Source: CAVTPU01 sp963736695 (GTDB lineage Bacteria; Actinomycetota; Actinomycetes; Mycobacteriales; Micromonosporaceae). From it: a stretch of DNA of 64,000 nt. The stretch spans positions 186,001-250,000 of the forward strand of contig CAVTPU010000004.1 in the NCBI GenBank assembly GCA_963736695.1, read 5' to 3'. Of this stretch, positions 1 through 8,942 are shown piece by piece. The notes under the pieces were generated by a model. It worked only from the letters and a program-made list of their open reading frames with translations. It searched no databases and was not told the origin of the DNA. Each line of letters starts with the position of its first letter. Within the stretch, counting starts at the first letter, position 1. A program made the translations under genes and the position numbers.

Positions 1-373
1 GCTCGGCCGAGATCCGTTCGGCCACGGTGCGCGCCGCGATGCGGCGGGGCTGCGTGTGCCCGATGAGGCCGTCGCGGCCACGCCCGAGCTCCAGGCAGAT
101 CTTCGGCAGCTGGGTGGTCTTGCCGGATCCGGTCTCGCCGGCGATGACCACCACCTGGTGGTCCCGGATCGCCGCGGCGATCTCGTCGCGGCGCGCGCTG
201 ATCGGCAGCTCGGCGGGATAACTGATCGCCAACTGGTGGGCCCGCCGGGCCGCGATCCGGGCCAGGTGCGCGGCCGAGACGGCGCCCGCCGACGAGGCGG
301 CCGTCGTCGACCTGGGAGATGGTCGGGAACGGCGTCTGCCGGTTCGGTGCGGCCGGCCTGTGGGCGTGGTCAT
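1..373 (-). CDS. hrpA: ATP-dependent DEAH-box RNA helicase HrpA, N-terminal part only
   Basis: Only the first ~124 codons are in the window; the gene runs off the left edge. The translation holds a Walker A motif (GETGSGKTTQ) at about residues 79-88, followed by LPKICLELGRG and HTQPRRIAARTVAERI, which is the motif Ia region of the DEAH/HrpA RNA helicase family. About 70 basic, low-complexity residues precede the helicase core, as is common in actinobacterial HrpA. The start is the ATG at 371-373; no strong ribosome binding site is visible. The family remodels RNA using ATP. The identification is firm for the family, and hrpA is the usual actinobacterial member with this N-terminus. Confidence 0.88.
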   Translation of the reverse strand, partial: MTTPTGRPHRTGRRRSRPSPRSTTAASSAGAVSAAHLARIAARRAHQLAISYPAELPISARRDEIAAAIRDHQVVVIAGETGSGKTTQLPKICLELGRGRDGLIGHTQPRRIAARTVAERISAE

Positions 374-424
374 AACAGTCGCCCAGCCTAATACCGCACC
401 GGTGGCCGCCACCAATGAATAGCG

Positions 425-469
425 TGCGCTGACGCCCGTCACGCACGAGGCGTGACGGGCGTCAGCGCA
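425..469 (-). terminator. Strong stem-loop terminator after the DUF7144 gene
   Basis: A perfect inverted repeat with 20-bp arms (425-444 and 450-469) and a 5-base loop. It lies 41 bases beyond the stop of the minus-strand gene ending at 510 and before hrpA, so it probably ends that transcript. There is no long T tract, as is usual in high-GC actinomycetes. Confidence 0.8.
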
Positions 470-509
470 TATCGCGTGATTCTCCGGCGGTGGCCGGTGT
501 GAAGTCAGG

Positions 510-1157
510 TCACCGCTGCGAACCGCCGCCCTGCGGGTTGCCGCCCTGCGGGTTCTGACCCGGCTGCTGCCCGGACTGCTGTTGTCCACCGGACATCGCT
601 GCCTGGCGTTGAGCCTCGGCGGCCTCGCGCGTGCCCGCCTTCGGCGGCTCCGCGTAGTGGCGGCCGGCCGGCTCGTTCATCGCCGTCCACCGCTCACGTT
701 CGGCCATCTGGGCGGACTCGTCGTAGTAGGCCGACGGCAGTTCACCCTCGGTGAGCCGGTCGGTGTGGCGGGTGGCCGCCAGCGACCAGATCACGAAGAT
801 GTCCAGCGCGATGACCAACAGTGCCCAGAACGGCTGGTATGGGATGAACGCGAAGTTCGCGATCGCCGACAGGCCGGCGATGATGATGCCGACGACCCGT
901 GCGGCCGTGGCGCCGCTGAAGAGGAAGAAGCCGGTGAGCGCCACGATCACACCAACTCCCAGATGGGCCCAGCCCCACGCTGTCGTGTCCAGGTTGTAGG
1001 CGTAGTTGTCCGCGCCGCCCTGCACGACGAAGAACTGGTCCTGTGCGATTGCCGCGATTCCGATGAGGATCTGGAAGATACCGATGATCACCATGATCGT
1101 CGCGGCGAAGACGGTCCCGCCACGGGCCCAAGCCCGAGCGTTGGCGCTTCGTGCCAT
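510..1157 (-). CDS. DUF7144-type four-helix membrane protein
   Basis: A 215-residue integral membrane protein. Four hydrophobic segments occupy roughly residues 13-35, 60-80, 85-103 and 108-128. They are followed by a soluble tail of ~85 residues rich in Q, G, P and N with GGNPQGG-like repeats. This layout matches the actinobacterial DUF7144 membrane family; its function is unknown. The start at 1157 (MARSANARAW) is chosen because GGGGGAAGCGAG stands directly upstream; an in-frame start 14 codons earlier has no such site. A strong stem-loop follows the gene at 425-469, so it is probably monocistronic. Confidence 0.8.
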   Translation of the reverse strand: MARSANARAWARGGTVFAATIMVIIGIFQILIGIAAIAQDQFFVVQGGADNYAYNLDTTAWGWAHLGVGVIVALTGFFLFSGATAARVVGIIIAGLSAIANFAFIPYQPFWALLVIALDIFVIWSLAATRHTDRLTEGELPSAYYDESAQMAERERWTAMNEPAGRHYAEPPKAGTREAAEAQRQAAMSGGQQQSGQQPGQNPQGGNPQGGGSQR

Positions 1158-1435
1158 CTCGCTTCCCCCGTTCACTCCTGTGCGGGTGACTACCTCCACA
1201 ATCGTCTCTCCGGACGTCCTAGCCGGGGCAGTGTTGGCGATATTGGGCCAACGCCGCCGACGGCTCGCGTGGTGCCATTACCTCCGACGAGCGCGCACGG
1301 ACACCACACCCGCTCCGTGGGCCGCACCGGTGGCGCGGCTTTCTCCGGTCGCAACCGAAAACAAGCAGAGCATGGTGCCCGTACGCGTCGATCGCCCCTC
1401 AGGTCACGCCACGCGCGACCTGCCTGCTCGGGCCC

Positions 1436-3559
1436 TCAGCCGTCCACTCGGTGGTTCGCCCAGAACGCCGTCAGGTCGACGGTTGTCGCGGCCTGAGCCG
1501 CCGCCTTGAAGTCGGCGACGGTCGAGACGCCGAACCAGTGCGACTGCGCGTAGCCGCGCAACAAATTCGTCATCGCAGCCTCCCCGATGGCCCGCCGCAG
1601 ATCGTGCAACACACACTTGCCGTACGTGTACACCACCGTCGCGTACCGGGTCGAGTGCGCGTCCCAATACGCCATCGGGCTCGTGATCCGCTCCGCCGAG
1701 GACTGCCAGGTGACGCCACCCCAGCAGTTCGTGCCGGTGAGCCCCCGCTGCAGGTCGGTGGCGTAGTCGGTGAAACCCTCGTCGAGCCACGGCGTGGTGT
1801 ATTGGTCGTCACCCACGATGCCGTAGAACCACTGGTGGCCCAACTCATGGATGACCGGAACCGACGACGGCTGCGACAGGATGAACCCCGGGTATTCCAT
1901 GCCGCCGAACCAGAAGTTGTTGTGCAGTACTACGTCGACCTCGCCATATGGGTAGGCGCCGAACCGGCTACCGTGCCCGTCCATCGCGCTCGCGGCGGTC
2001 GACTGCATCGTCGCCGCAGTCGTCGCCGACACCCCCGACGTGCGGTATGTATTCACCACCACGCCACCGGCGGAGGTGGCACTGGTCTTCACGAACGGCC
2101 CCGCCGCCCACGCGAATTCGCGTACGTTGGTCGCCGTCGCCGTAGTCACCGTCCGACCCGTGCCGCTTGGAGTGTCCGTCGACGTGCCGGTCGCAGGCAC
2201 CGACAGTCCACTCGGGTGATCGAGCGTGACCGTGAAGGAGCTCGCCAACTGATAGAAGCTCTCACCGTTGTTGGTATAGGGGCTTAGATGCCAGCCCGCC
2301 GAGTCACGCACGGCGAGCACCGGCAGCGCGTTGCCGACGAAGCGGTAGGCCCCGTCCGAACCGAATCGGTCGCTGCCCGCCTTCACCGTGATCGACAGGT
2401 CGAAACCGATCGTCGCCTGCGCCCCTTGCGTCAGCGGCACTGGGAGGGTGACCCGCAGTGCGGTGCAGTTGACCTCGAGCGCCCCCGCCGTGCCGCCGGT
2501 GACGTTGCTGACCACGATCGGTTGGTTGGTGGGACAACTGCCGTGGTAGTTGTCCCACAGGCGCAGGTAGACCTCGTTGAGCGCGACCGGCGACGCGTTC
2601 CGGAAGGTCACGCTCTCGTGACCGGTCCACACCGAGCCGCTGCTGTCACTGGTCAGGTTCACCGTATAGGCGGCCTGGTGCGGAGTGCGGGTCGAGTCGG
2701 TGCCGCCCCCAGCCGCGCTCACGGTCCATCCGAAAGTCGCGGTGCCGGCGTTGAGCCCCGGATCGCGGGCCGTTACAGTGACTGACGTGGATCCCGCCAC
2801 GGTCGGCGTCCCCGAGATCACCCCGGTGTTCGTGTTGATGTTCAGACCGGCGGGCAGTCCGGTGGCGCTGAACGTCAGCGCGTCGCCCTGCGGGTCGCTC
2901 GCGGAGATCGGCAGACTCACCGCCTGGCCGACCGTGGACGTCTGCGCCCCCGGACTGGTCACGACGGGGTTCGGGCTGGTGGCTCCGCCACCGACGTCGA
3001 GAGTGACGTCGTCGAGCACAAAGCTGGTTTTGAGGCTGGCGTCCTCCTTGCCGGTGAAGGTGAGCGGCACCGTCTGCCCGGCGAACGACGACACGTCGAA
3101 CGTCCGTTGCTGATATCCGGCTGCGGCGTTGACGTTGGAGTAGGTCGCGAGCGTGGTCGGACCCAACGCGACGGTCAGTCGGTCATAGACCGTCGAGCCG
3201 GTCTCCGTGGTGTCGATATGCAGCCAGAACCCCACCGTCGCGGTGGTGCATCCGGCGGGCAACGTCACCGACTGCGACACCGTGTCGGTGTGCGTGGAGC
3301 CGTAGCCGTTGAGCCACGCGTCGCGGGTTCCGGTGTGCGCGGGTTGGCTGGTGAAGCTGCCGATCACGCCTGATGACGCGGTCCACGGGGTGGTGCCGGT
3401 CTCGAAACCGGGGTTGCCGATCACCTGCGTGGGCGAGCACGCGGCGATGGTGGGGCCGGTGGCTGGCGCGGCGGCGACCGAGGCGCTGACCGCCGTCAGG
3501 CTCGTCGCCACGCCGGCCACGATGGCGGTGGCGGCGAATATTCGTCGTGGGATCGCCAT
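1436..3559 (-). CDS. Secreted M1-family zinc metallopeptidase with lectin-like and Ig-like domains
   Basis: 707 residues with an N-terminal signal peptide (about 1-30, ending in ASVAAAPA). A beta-rich domain at ~35-193 (NPGFETG, then a repeated T/S-rich region ending FVLDDVTLDV) resembles a carbohydrate-binding fold. A putative Ig domain of the cadherin-like/He_PIG type follows at ~197-282 (DPQGDALTFSATGLPAGL). The C-terminal half is gluzincin: GGMEYPG near 552 is the substrate-binding motif, and HELGHQW at 571-577 with E594 makes HEXXH-X18-E, the full M1 zinc site. It should be an exported aminopeptidase-like enzyme. The usual long C-terminal helical domain of M1 is short here (~110 residues after the zinc site). 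It begins with GGAGG ahead of the ATG and has no operon partner. Confidence 0.88.
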   Translation of the reverse strand: MAIPRRIFAATAIVAGVATSLTAVSASVAAAPATGPTIAACSPTQVIGNPGFETGTTPWTASSGVIGSFTSQPAHTGTRDAWLNGYGSTHTDTVSQSVTLPAGCTTATVGFWLHIDTTETGSTVYDRLTVALGPTTLATYSNVNAAAGYQQRTFDVSSFAGQTVPLTFTGKEDASLKTSFVLDDVTLDVGGGATSPNPVVTSPGAQTSTVGQAVSLPISASDPQGDALTFSATGLPAGLNINTNTGVISGTPTVAGSTSVTVTARDPGLNAGTATFGWTVSAAGGGTDSTRTPHQAAYTVNLTSDSSGSVWTGHESVTFRNASPVALNEVYLRLWDNYHGSCPTNQPIVVSNVTGGTAGALEVNCTALRVTLPVPLTQGAQATIGFDLSITVKAGSDRFGSDGAYRFVGNALPVLAVRDSAGWHLSPYTNNGESFYQLASSFTVTLDHPSGLSVPATGTSTDTPSGTGRTVTTATATNVREFAWAAGPFVKTSATSAGGVVVNTYRTSGVSATTAATMQSTAASAMDGHGSRFGAYPYGEVDVVLHNNFWFGGMEYPGFILSQPSSVPVIHELGHQWFYGIVGDDQYTTPWLDEGFTDYATDLQRGLTGTNCWGGVTWQSSAERITSPMAYWDAHSTRYATVVYTYGKCVLHDLRRAIGEAAMTNLLRGYAQSHWFGVSTVADFKAAAQAATTVDLTAFWANHRVDG

Positions 3560-3673
3560 ACATCCTCCTTGAGGTGGAACGGGGAGACGCCCGTCCCGGC
3601 GATCATAAAACGACGAATCCGAGTATTGATATCAATGCCATTACGATGCGCGGGTGGTCACGATTCAGGCGGT

Positions 3674-3712
3674 GCCTCGCCCGCCGTGTTGTTCGGGCAC
3701 GGCGGGCGAGGC
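3674..3712 (-). terminator. Stem-loop terminator downstream of the lipoprotein gene
   Basis: Perfect 15-bp arms (3674-3688 and 3698-3712) with a 9-base loop, 5 bases beyond the stop of the minus-strand gene ending at 3718. The position and strength suit a factor-independent terminator without a T tract. Confidence 0.75.
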
Positions 3713-3717
3713 TCGCT

Positions 3718-4767
3718 TCATGCCGCGCGCGGCACGTATTGCACGAAGAAGGCCGCCCCCGGCAGGCCCTTCGGCGCCGCCCGCTCGGCGATCACCTTGC
3801 CGCTCAACGAGACGAGGTATGTCGTGCCGGGCCCGTGGCCGGTAGCGGTTTCGCGCACGGTCGAGACGACGGCGGCATCGCCGACCAGGTTGACGCCGGC
3901 GACGTCCTTGCCCGGCAATGACACGTACTTGCTGGTCTGGGTGTCGAAGAGCCAGCCGGCGCCGAGGACGCGACCGATGTCGTGGCTGCACCCGACGGTC
4001 GTCACATAGCGGCCGGTGTCATCGATGTCCCCGAGGGTGTAGCTGCAGTCGTGCTCCCGGACAGGGTCGCTCTTCGCGGTGCGAACGGCCGAGCCGTCGG
4101 CGGCCTTGACCGTGATCGTCCGAGCCGTCCCGCTGCGGCCGATGCTCGCCCGGAACGACCCGTTGGCCGACACCGCTTCGAATTTCTCGTCGTCGACCGG
4201 CTTCGTCGCGCCCGTGGTCACGTCGATCTCGGTCGCCTTGTTGTTGCCGTTGAGGTTCCACGTGGTGATGGTGCGGGAGTCGTTGCTCCAACTCGCATCA
4301 GTGAGATGGCAAGCGGTCTCACCGATCTTCTTCTCGTTGCTGCCGTCGATCGACGACACATACAGCGTCCCGTCGAACTCGCTCTTTTCGCCCGCGATTC
4401 CCCAGGCGACCTTTGTGCCGTCTGGGGAGACGACGATGCTGTTGGCGAGGCAATGAGCGTCCTTGGCGGTCCCGTAGGCGCGGACCTTCGTGGCGGTGGA
4501 GCCGGTCGCCGACCACAGCGTGCGGGTGTCCGAGTCGAAGTAGTAGGCCGTGCCGTCCAACGTCTTCGGCGAGGTCGGGCCGTTCGTGCTCGACGGCACG
4601 CCAGCTGAGACGCCAGGGGTCACGGACCCGCTGGCTCCGGGCGACGGGGTGTCGGTGTCGCACGCGGCCGCACCACTGAGGACCGCTGCGGCCAGACCCA
4701 CCCTGAGCAGACCCACCCTGAGCAGACTGGCCCTGGGCGGGGCGCCGCGGTGTCGAAACGTTGTCAT
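3718..4767 (-). CDS. Putative lipoprotein with beta-propeller-like repeats
   Basis: 349 residues. The N-terminus is a lipoprotein signal: basic residues, a hydrophobic core and the lipobox LSGAAAC, with the acylated Cys at ~36. A Ser/Gly/Pro linker follows, and then repeated stretches of the type YYFDSDTRTLWS, SPDGTKVAWG, DASWSNDSRTITTW and DIDDTGRYVTTVG, which look like WD40/TolB-type propeller blades. It probably sits on the outer face of the membrane as a binding or sensor protein; no catalytic motif is seen. The hydrophobic core contains an exact 15-bp tandem repeat (4694-4723) that duplicates LLRVG. Function not recognised. Confidence 0.7.
   Translation of the reverse strand: MTTFRHRGAPPRASLLRVGLLRVGLAAAVLSGAAACDTDTPSPGASGSVTPGVSAGVPSSTNGPTSPKTLDGTAYYFDSDTRTLWSATGSTATKVRAYGTAKDAHCLANSIVVSPDGTKVAWGIAGEKSEFDGTLYVSSIDGSNEKKIGETACHLTDASWSNDSRTITTWNLNGNNKATEIDVTTGATKPVDDEKFEAVSANGSFRASIGRSGTARTITVKAADGSAVRTAKSDPVREHDCSYTLGDIDDTGRYVTTVGCSHDIGRVLGAGWLFDTQTSKYVSLPGKDVAGVNLVGDAAVVSTVRETATGHGPGTTYLVSLSGKVIAERAAPKGLPGAAFFVQYVPRAA
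4694..4723 (-). repeat. Exact 15-bp tandem repeat inside a signal peptide
   Basis: Two identical 15-base units (4694-4708, 4709-4723) plus a partial third. Each encodes five residues of the hydrophobic core of the lipoprotein signal peptide, so copy-number change would alter core length without breaking the frame. Confidence 0.8.
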
Positions 4768-5096
4768 CGGTTCTCCTCGAGGCTGTGGCGTCGTGGGTCG
4801 ACTCGGGGTCGACGCGGGGCGACGCCATGGGTTGTCGGATGCGACCGAAAGCGAGTCGCGGCCCGGACGTTAACACCGGGCCGCACCCGGCATGCTCAGC
4901 CCGGCATGCCGGTTGACCTGGGCAAATGCCGTGACAAACGCGGATCTGTCGATGTGGTGGCCGATTCGCGACAGCAAAGAATGCAAATATTGATGCGATC
5001 GGCGCAGAATCGCAACCGGCTCTTGCCCAACCTTTTCGGCACGGCCACGTCAGCGGCGAGTCCTCCCGATTGCTTTGGCGGCCGCGATGAGTCCTC
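4768..5096. other. Intergenic region without a recognised element
   Basis: 329 bases between the conservon end and the lipoprotein start, both on the minus strand. No convincing gene, hairpin or repeat was seen. It should hold the lipoprotein promoter, and the end of the conservon transcript may lie here. The stretch around 4980-5010 is less GC-rich than its surroundings. Confidence 0.5.
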
Positions 5097-5801
5097 TCAG
5101 GAGTGACTGGGGCGTGCCCGCGACAACTCCATCACGTGTTCGACCAGGGTGATGAGCAGGTTCTTAGCCGAATCGCGGTCCCGGGCGTCGCACAGGAGTA
5201 CGGGGACGTGGGGGTCGAGGTTGAGCGCGAAGCGAACATCGTCCGGCTGATAGACGTGGCTGCCCTCGAAACAGTTCACCGCGACGATGAAACCGGTTCC
5301 CCGAGTCTCGAAATAGTCGATGGAGGGAAAGCACTCGGCGAGCCGGCGGGTGTCGGCGAGCACGATCGCACCGATCGCGCCGGCGGAGAGCTCGTCCCAG
5401 ACGAAGAGGAAACGGTCCTGTCCGGGAGTGCCGAAGAGATAGAGCACGAGGTCGTCGCTGAGTGTGATCCGGCCGAAGTCCATCGCGACCGTGGTGGTCG
5501 TCTTGGTCTCGATGCCGACGATGTCGTCGACGCCGATGCTCTCGTCGGTGAGCAGCTCCTCGGTGAGCAGGGGCTGAATCTCGCTGACGGCGCCCACGAG
5601 GGTGGTCTTGCCGGCGCCGAATCCGCCGGCGACGAGGATCTTCAACGCCACCGGGAAGTTCTCGCCATTTTCCCGGGTGGTCTCGGTCCGCGGTCGTGCG
5701 CCGGCGGAGCCGGGCCGCGTGGGGCCGGGCTCATCAAAACCCGCCTGGCCCCACGTGGGGCCGGAGCGGGATGCGCCGGAGTCAGAGTGATCGAAGGCCA
5801 T
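5097..5801 (-). CDS. cvnD: Conservon GTP-binding protein (CvnD-like)
   Basis: 234 residues. A disordered Pro/Gly/Thr-rich N-terminus (~50 residues) precedes a small Ras-like GTPase: P-loop GGFGAGKTT near 59-67, switch region TDESIGVDD, G3 motif GTPGQDRF and a G4-like VAVNCF, in which the usual NKxD is replaced by N-C-F. This matches the Gln-Asp GTPases of actinobacterial conservons, which cycle at the membrane with the roadblock and DUF742 proteins. The gene overlaps the upstream DUF742 gene by about 20 bases and is the last gene of a four-gene operon. No cytochrome P450 follows, as it does in some conservons. Confidence 0.9.
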   Translation of the reverse strand: MAFDHSDSGASRSGPTWGQAGFDEPGPTRPGSAGARPRTETTRENGENFPVALKILVAGGFGAGKTTLVGAVSEIQPLLTEELLTDESIGVDDIVGIETKTTTTVAMDFGRITLSDDLVLYLFGTPGQDRFLFVWDELSAGAIGAIVLADTRRLAECFPSIDYFETRGTGFIVAVNCFEGSHVYQPDDVRFALNLDPHVPVLLCDARDRDSAKNLLITLVEHVMELSRARPSHS

Positions 5802-6168
5802 CGATGACCGCCTTGAAGACGTGCTCGGTCGGGGACTGTGCGGCCGGTGCGGGAGGCCGCGTCCGGATAATGCCGTGGTCGAGCAGATCGCCGAGCAGAA
5901 CCCGGACCGTGCCTGTCGGCAGATCCAGGCGCGAGGCGAGTTCCGCGACCGAGATGGGATTCTGGCAGATCCGCACGATTGCTGCGTGATCGGGCCCCAG
6001 GTTCACATCCGGGTCGTCGGCCGACCTAGTGGTGACGATCACAGTGATGAGATCGAATTCTCCGCGGGAAGGCACGGTGCGTCCATGCGTGCGCGCATAG
6101 TGGCGCACGACCGGCCCGGCGTCGTCATCGATCCATTCGCCATCAGTGGTGGATATGGCCAACGCCAT
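5782..6168 (-). CDS. cvnC: DUF742 conservon protein (CvnC-like)
   Basis: 128 residues matching DUF742. The sequence DDDAGPVVRHYARTHGRTVPS and the helix-turn-helix-like segment ISVAELASRLDLPTGTVRVLLGDLLDHG (written here in parts: ISVAELASRL and TGTVRVLLGD) are typical of the family. DUF742 proteins partner the roadblock protein and the GTPase in conservons. The gene lies 8 bases after the roadblock gene and overlaps the GTPase gene, so translation is probably coupled. Confidence 0.9.
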   Translation of the reverse strand: MALAISTTDGEWIDDDAGPVVRHYARTHGRTVPSRGEFDLITVIVTTRSADDPDVNLGPDHAAIVRICQNPISVAELASRLDLPTGTVRVLLGDLLDHGIIRTRPPAPAAQSPTEHVFKAVIDGLRSL

Positions 6169-6176
6169 CCATCCCC

Positions 6177-6593
6177 CTACCCCTCCATTGCGGCTGCCGT
6201 GCGCGCCGGAGCCGACAGGTACTGGCCCACGCGGGCGACCAGCATCGCCATTTCATAGGCGATGAGTCCGATATCCGACTCCTCGTCGGCGAGGACCGCG
6301 ACGCATGCGCCGTCGCCGCCCGCGGTGACGAAGAGGAAAGCTGTCTCCAACTCGACAATTGTCTGTCGGACAGCGCCTCGCTCGAATCGTCGACCCGCGC
6401 CTCGGGAGAGACCGTGCAGCCCCGCCGCGACCGCGGCGAGATGCTCGGCGTCCTCCCTGCTCAGTCCCGCTGACCCGGCGATGAGCAGGCCATCGGCGGA
6501 GAGCACCACCGTCTGCTCGACATGCGCCACCCGGTTGACCAGGTCATTGGCCAACCAGGCGATATCCGCCGTTCGGCCGGTCCGCTGTGGCAC
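6177..6593 (-). CDS. cvnB: Roadblock/LC7 domain protein of the conservon (CvnB-like)
   Basis: 138 residues; a single roadblock/LC7 domain is recognisable by DIAWLANDLVNRV, VLSADGLLIAGS and the later GDGACVAVLADEESDIG. In conservons this protein binds the sensor kinase and the small GTPase, and members of the family act as GTPase regulators. The gene starts 6 bases after the kinase gene ends, in the same operon. Confidence 0.92.
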   Translation of the reverse strand: MPQRTGRTADIAWLANDLVNRVAHVEQTVVLSADGLLIAGSAGLSREDAEHLAAVAAGLHGLSRGAGRRFERGAVRQTIVELETAFLFVTAGGDGACVAVLADEESDIGLIAYEMAMLVARVGQYLSAPARTAAAMEG

Positions 6594-6599
6594 TCGCGC

Positions 6600-8942
6600 T
6601 CACCTCTCCTGTCCATGGTTCGACGTCGACTGGTCCCATGATGACGTGTTCGGGTCCAGTCGGGCAGCGTCGTTTCGTCCTCGAAGGGTGCCAGAGCGGT
6701 ATGACGCCATGCGGGTGCGGGCTGCCTCTGCGTCGACCGTGAGTGAGTCGGAGACCCCGCCGTCGGGTTCGGGCATTGCCTCCATCGGAGCGACCGCCTC
6801 GGGGTCGGGCTGGCCGTCGTCGGCGGCACCCGTGGCGGGGGCACCACGGGTGCGTTGCCGCCACGGCAGCCCCGAGGGGGTCAAGACGGTCGGGTCCTGC
6901 CGTCGGTCCCCGAGAATCGCCGCTGCCTCGGCCCGCGCGGCTTTCCCATCCTCCGGCGGCTTCTCACGTGCCGCGGTGACCCGCCGCGGTGACTCGGCCG
7001 GCGGTCGGCTGGGCCGCGCCGTGCGGGCGGCAGCCACCTCCTCCGTCGCCATGAGTCCGTGGGGGATCACGACTATCGCGGTCGTGCCGCCCGGCTGTGC
7101 CGGGGTGAGACGCACCGAGATGGCGTGGCGCCGCGCCAACGTCCCCACGACATACAGACCGAGCCGCGCGGTGGTGGTGAGTCTGAAATCCGGTGGATTC
7201 GCGAGGTCGTCATTCGCCGACTGCAGGTCCTCTCGGGACAGTCCCAGGCCCCGGTCGGTGATCTCGATGACGAAACCGTCGGCGCTGTCGCGGCCACGCA
7301 CGTGCACCCGTTCCCGGGGCGGCGAGAATGACACGGCGTTCTCGATCAGCTCGGCGAGCAGGTGAATGACGTCGCCGACGACCCGTCCCCGCATCGACGA
7401 ATTATCGATCGGTGAGATCGTGACTCGCGTGTAGTCCTCAACCTCGGCGAGCGCGCCTCGAACGACATCGATCATCGGTACTGGTCGACGCCAACTGCGT
7501 CCGGCCGACGCTCCGGACAAGACGATGAGGTTCTCGGCGTTTCGCCGCATCCGGGTGGCGAGGTGGTCGATGCGGAACAGCTCGGCGAGTTCGTCGGAGC
7601 TCGTGGCGCGTCGCTCCATCGCGTCGAGCAGTTCCAGCTGACGGTGCAGCAGGGTTTGGCTGCGTCGGGCCAGGCTGAGGAAGACGTCACGCACGCCGCG
7701 CCGCAGGTGTGACTGCTCGACCGCGACCCGGATCGCGGTCTGCTGCACCTCGTTGAACGCCCGTCCGACCTGCCCGATCTCGTCCCGACCGACCCGCATC
7801 GGTGGCGCCTCGTGTTCGACGTCGACGGGCTCGCCCCGCTGGAGACGTTCCACCGCAAGCGGCAGTCGGTAGGCGGCGAGTTCCCGGGCTGCGTCGCGGA
7901 GCAGCCGCAGTTGTCGCACGTGGGACAAGGCGGTGATGGTGGCGAGCCCGGCCGCCACCGCCACGATGATCAGTCCGAATCCGCCGATGAAGCCGGCCCG
8001 CACGAGTGCCCCGGTCGTGGCCTGCGCGCCCCGTGTCGCGACGACGTTGACCTGGCTGAACTCGAGGGCCCGCCACTGGGTCAGCGTGGCGTCGGCGACG
8101 CCACGCCAGTCGAGCTCGGTCATGGGTGGTTCGGGGCCGGCCGCGGCGATGAGCCGGTCCTCGGCGGTCCGCATTCGTGAGACCGGTTCGGCGCCGATGA
8201 GCCGGTCCGCGTCAGATCGACCGGCCGTGTCGAGCCGGCTGGTCGCGTCGGTGCACTCGTGGCGCTGCGCTCCCACGAGTTGGGCGAGGCGCACGGCGTC
8301 CGTGCGACTCCACTGGATGGCGGCGAATGCTGCGGTGACCTGCGAGTCCTCTCGGGCGATGAGCTCCCGACAGCGGGTCAGTGCGGCGATGGCGTGGGCG
8401 GACCCGGTCGAGCTCTCATCGGAGAACCGGGACACGGCGTCGATCACGCGGATCGCCACGTCGATGATCCGCGTGTAGGCGTCGCCGGCTTCGGTCCTCA
8501 GCCTGGCCGGTCGGGTGGTTGACGGGGCCACCGGCAGTGAACGGTCGATCGCGTCCCGTGCCGGGGCGAGGCCGGGGACGGAACTGAGTAGGTCGGTGAC
8601 TCTGTCCGGGACACCCGAACGCGCAGCCCGGCCGGTGTCGATCGGGCTCGTGAGCAGCCGCAGCTTCGCCACGGCCGCGTCGGTGGCGGCCCGTGCCTGA
8701 GTCAGTGGCGACTGTGGGGTGGCCGCGGTTCGGTCGGTCGAGGCGAGGGAGAGCCGGCGTTCGTGCTGCAGGGCCGTGACCAGTTCCTCGCTCGGCGCGG
8801 CGATCTGTGTGCGCATCGTGTCGACCGCGACGGCTGTGACGGCGTCCTGAATGGACATGTAGCTGGCCGACGCCCACGCGCTGACCAGCAGGACCAGCAG
8901 GACGCCGATGGTGGAGCGCACATGCGTGCTGCGGAAGGTCAC
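6600..8942 (-). CDS. cvnA: Conservon sensor histidine kinase (CvnA-like), nitrate-sensor type
   Basis: About 780 residues. It has a first membrane helix near the N-terminus (TIGVLLVLLVSAWA), then an extracytoplasmic helical sensor of ~300 residues of the nitrate/nitrite-sensing type, a second membrane helix (GGFGLIIVAVAAGLA), a HAMP segment, and an ATPase domain with N box ELIENAVSFSPP and G1 box ITDRGLGLS. A Pro/Ala-rich tail follows. The usual phospho-acceptor His motif is not obvious, as expected for conservon kinases. The open frame reaches upstream to 9158, but that part looks non-coding. GTG at 8942, 4 bases after AAAAGGA, is the best start; GTG at 8945 is also possible. The gene heads the conservon operon. 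Confidence 0.85.
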   Translation of the reverse strand: MTFRSTHVRSTIGVLLVLLVSAWASASYMSIQDAVTAVAVDTMRTQIAAPSEELVTALQHERRLSLASTDRTAATPQSPLTQARAATDAAVAKLRLLTSPIDTGRAARSGVPDRVTDLLSSVPGLAPARDAIDRSLPVAPSTTRPARLRTEAGDAYTRIIDVAIRVIDAVSRFSDESSTGSAHAIAALTRCRELIAREDSQVTAAFAAIQWSRTDAVRLAQLVGAQRHECTDATSRLDTAGRSDADRLIGAEPVSRMRTAEDRLIAAAGPEPPMTELDWRGVADATLTQWRALEFSQVNVVATRGAQATTGALVRAGFIGGFGLIIVAVAAGLATITALSHVRQLRLLRDAARELAAYRLPLAVERLQRGEPVDVEHEAPPMRVGRDEIGQVGRAFNEVQQTAIRVAVEQSHLRRGVRDVFLSLARRSQTLLHRQLELLDAMERRATSSDELAELFRIDHLATRMRRNAENLIVLSGASAGRSWRRPVPMIDVVRGALAEVEDYTRVTISPIDNSSMRGRVVGDVIHLLAELIENAVSFSPPRERVHVRGRDSADGFVIEITDRGLGLSREDLQSANDDLANPPDFRLTTTARLGLYVVGTLARRHAISVRLTPAQPGGTTAIVVIPHGLMATEEVAAARTARPSRPPAESPRRVTAAREKPPEDGKAARAEAAAILGDRRQDPTVLTPSGLPWRQRTRGAPATGAADDGQPDPEAVAPMEAMPEPDGGVSDSLTVDAEAARTRMASYRSGTLRGRNDAARLDPNTSSWDQSTSNHGQER

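Noticed and set aside
1158..1435. Possible regulatory RNA or small gene in the gap after the M1 peptidase
   Set aside because: No hairpin, repeat or coding pattern stood out; a promoter for the DUF7144 gene is expected there but could not be assigned.
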